Part shown: piece by piece, positions 63,287 through 64,000 of the stretch
Layout: each line of letters opens with the position of its first letter
How positions within the stretch are numbered: the first letter of the stretch is position 1
Assembly: GCF_025643255.1 (NCBI RefSeq)
Contig: NZ_CP087112.1
Location: forward strand, 1,984,001 to 2,048,000
Length of the DNA: 64,000 bases
Direction: 5' to 3'
From: Halomonas sp. 7T
Lineage (GTDB): Bacteria; Pseudomonadota; Gammaproteobacteria; Pseudomonadales; Halomonadaceae
Position numbers and translations under genes: made by a program
Notes under the pieces: generated by a model
What the model was told of the DNA's origin: nothing
Seen by the model: only the letters and a program-made list of their open reading frames with translations
Database searches by the model: none

Positions 63287-64000
63287 ATGACAGATAACGT
63301 ACAGCACTGGTTAATCCTGATCATGCGCCTCAGTGGGCGGGCGGGCACACCCCGTATGAGGATCTGGCGGGCACTTCGTAGTTTAGGTGCCGTGGTACTC
63401 AGAGATGGTGTCTACTTACTGCCTGCTAGCCCCTCGCGAAGGGAAGCGCTGGAGTTACAAGTCGGCGCTATTCGGGAGCTGGGAGGTAACGCGCTGCTGA
63501 TCGAGATAGAAGAATCTGCCATAGATAGCGTCGATGTGTTGCCTTCGCTCTTTGATCGAACGCCAGATTTTCAAGCCTTACGAGCGGCAGTGGTTGACTG
63601 GCAGCAGGCTTGCCCTCAGTTGGAGGAGCGAGAAGCGCAGCGTCAATTGACCCAGTTGCAGCGACGTTTACAAGGCATTGTGGAGATCGATTTTTATCCA
63701 GGGTCAGAAAGCAAGCGCGCCGTTATGGCCTTGGCAGATGCGGAGACCGTCTTTAATCGTTGCTTTGTGCCAGACGAGCCCCAGCCGATCCAAGCCGAGA
63801 TCCCACGGCTTGATCACTCTGCATTTCGCGGGAGATGGTGGGCCACGCGCCGTCGCCCTTGGGTGGATAGGCTGGCATCGGCTTGGTTGATCAAGCGCTT
63901 TATTGATCCCGAGGCTCGCTTCGTGTGGCTTGAGCATCCGAGCCAGTGTCCGACAGACGCGCTGGGGTTTGATTTTGATGGAGCTCATTTCACCCATGTT
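63287..64000 (+). CDS. chrB: Chromate resistance regulator ChrB (3' partial)
   Basis: The first 238 codons are visible and the frame is open at the window end; family members are about 310 residues. An N-terminal ChrB domain (LIMRLSGRAGTPRMRIWRALRSLGA, GVYLLPASPSRREAL) is followed by the start of the C-terminal domain with RWWATRRRPWVDRLASAWLIKRFIDPEA (read in parts). ChrB senses chromate and controls chrA. AGAGGCGGT lies just upstream of the ATG. Confidence 0.9.
   Translation, partial: MTDNVQHWLILIMRLSGRAGTPRMRIWRALRSLGAVVLRDGVYLLPASPSRREALELQVGAIRELGGNALLIEIEESAIDSVDVLPSLFDRTPDFQALRAAVVDWQQACPQLEEREAQRQLTQLQRRLQGIVEIDFYPGSESKRAVMALADAETVFNRCFVPDEPQPIQAEIPRLDHSAFRGRWWATRRRPWVDRLASAWLIKRFIDPEARFVWLEHPSQCPTDALGFDFDGAHFTHV

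Noticed and set aside
1..64000. CRISPR array, rRNA operon or complete insertion sequence
   Set aside because: No regularly spaced repeats, rRNA signatures or transposase genes with terminal repeats were seen on reading both strands.

Overview
The window looks like a chromosomal segment of a moderately GC-rich gammaproteobacterium, most likely a Halomonas-type (Halomonadaceae) organism. This is inferred from gene content and order, not from a database search. The pointers are the blocks hemA-prfA-prmC, lolB-ispE-tRNA-Gln-prs-rplY-pth-ychF, miaB-phoH-ybeY-corC-lnt and potFGHI, together with a class I polyhydroxyalkanoate (PHA) synthase and phasin. No rRNA, CRISPR array or complete insertion sequence was seen.

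Positions 1-52300 are mostly core genome. In order they hold: the 3' part of an RND efflux pump; the putrescine importer potFGHI; ahpC-ahpF with an OxyR-like site; moeB-type gene, Lrp regulator, prmC, prfA and hemA; the outer-membrane lipoprotein, isoprenoid, PRPP and translation block; an M18 aminopeptidase; a prc protease with a frameshifted 3' end; three tandem tRNA-Asn genes; the miaB-lnt operon; phaC/phasin; aroC-prmB; a LexA-controlled umuDC pair; two transporters; an M42-like peptidase; a MipA/OmpV outer-membrane protein; and several small uncharacterised genes.

The most striking core-genome feature lies at 47920-48680. Two related minus-strand small RNA genes, each about 155 nt, carry many GGA motifs, several in hairpin loops, and end in nearly identical strong terminators. 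They look like paralogous CsrA/RsmA-sequestering RNAs (CsrB/RsmZ type). A 71-residue zinc-ribbon gene sits between them.

From about 52510 to the end of the window the sequence is accessory. It begins with what looks like the 3' end of a split minus-strand tRNA-Ser, followed by a tyrosine integrase. A DNA-processing set follows (DUF932 protein, ERF annealing protein, YqaJ exonuclease, RadC). Three of its transcription units start directly behind an intrinsic terminator. Next comes a probable nickel/cobalt cluster: a His-rich periplasmic protein, HupE/UreJ protein and membrane anchor, divergent from a CsoR/RcnR-family repressor and an NreB-like exporter. The window ends in a divergent chrA/chrB chromate resistance pair. 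Both metal modules have clear inverted repeats in their divergent promoter regions. The far end of the island is not in the window.
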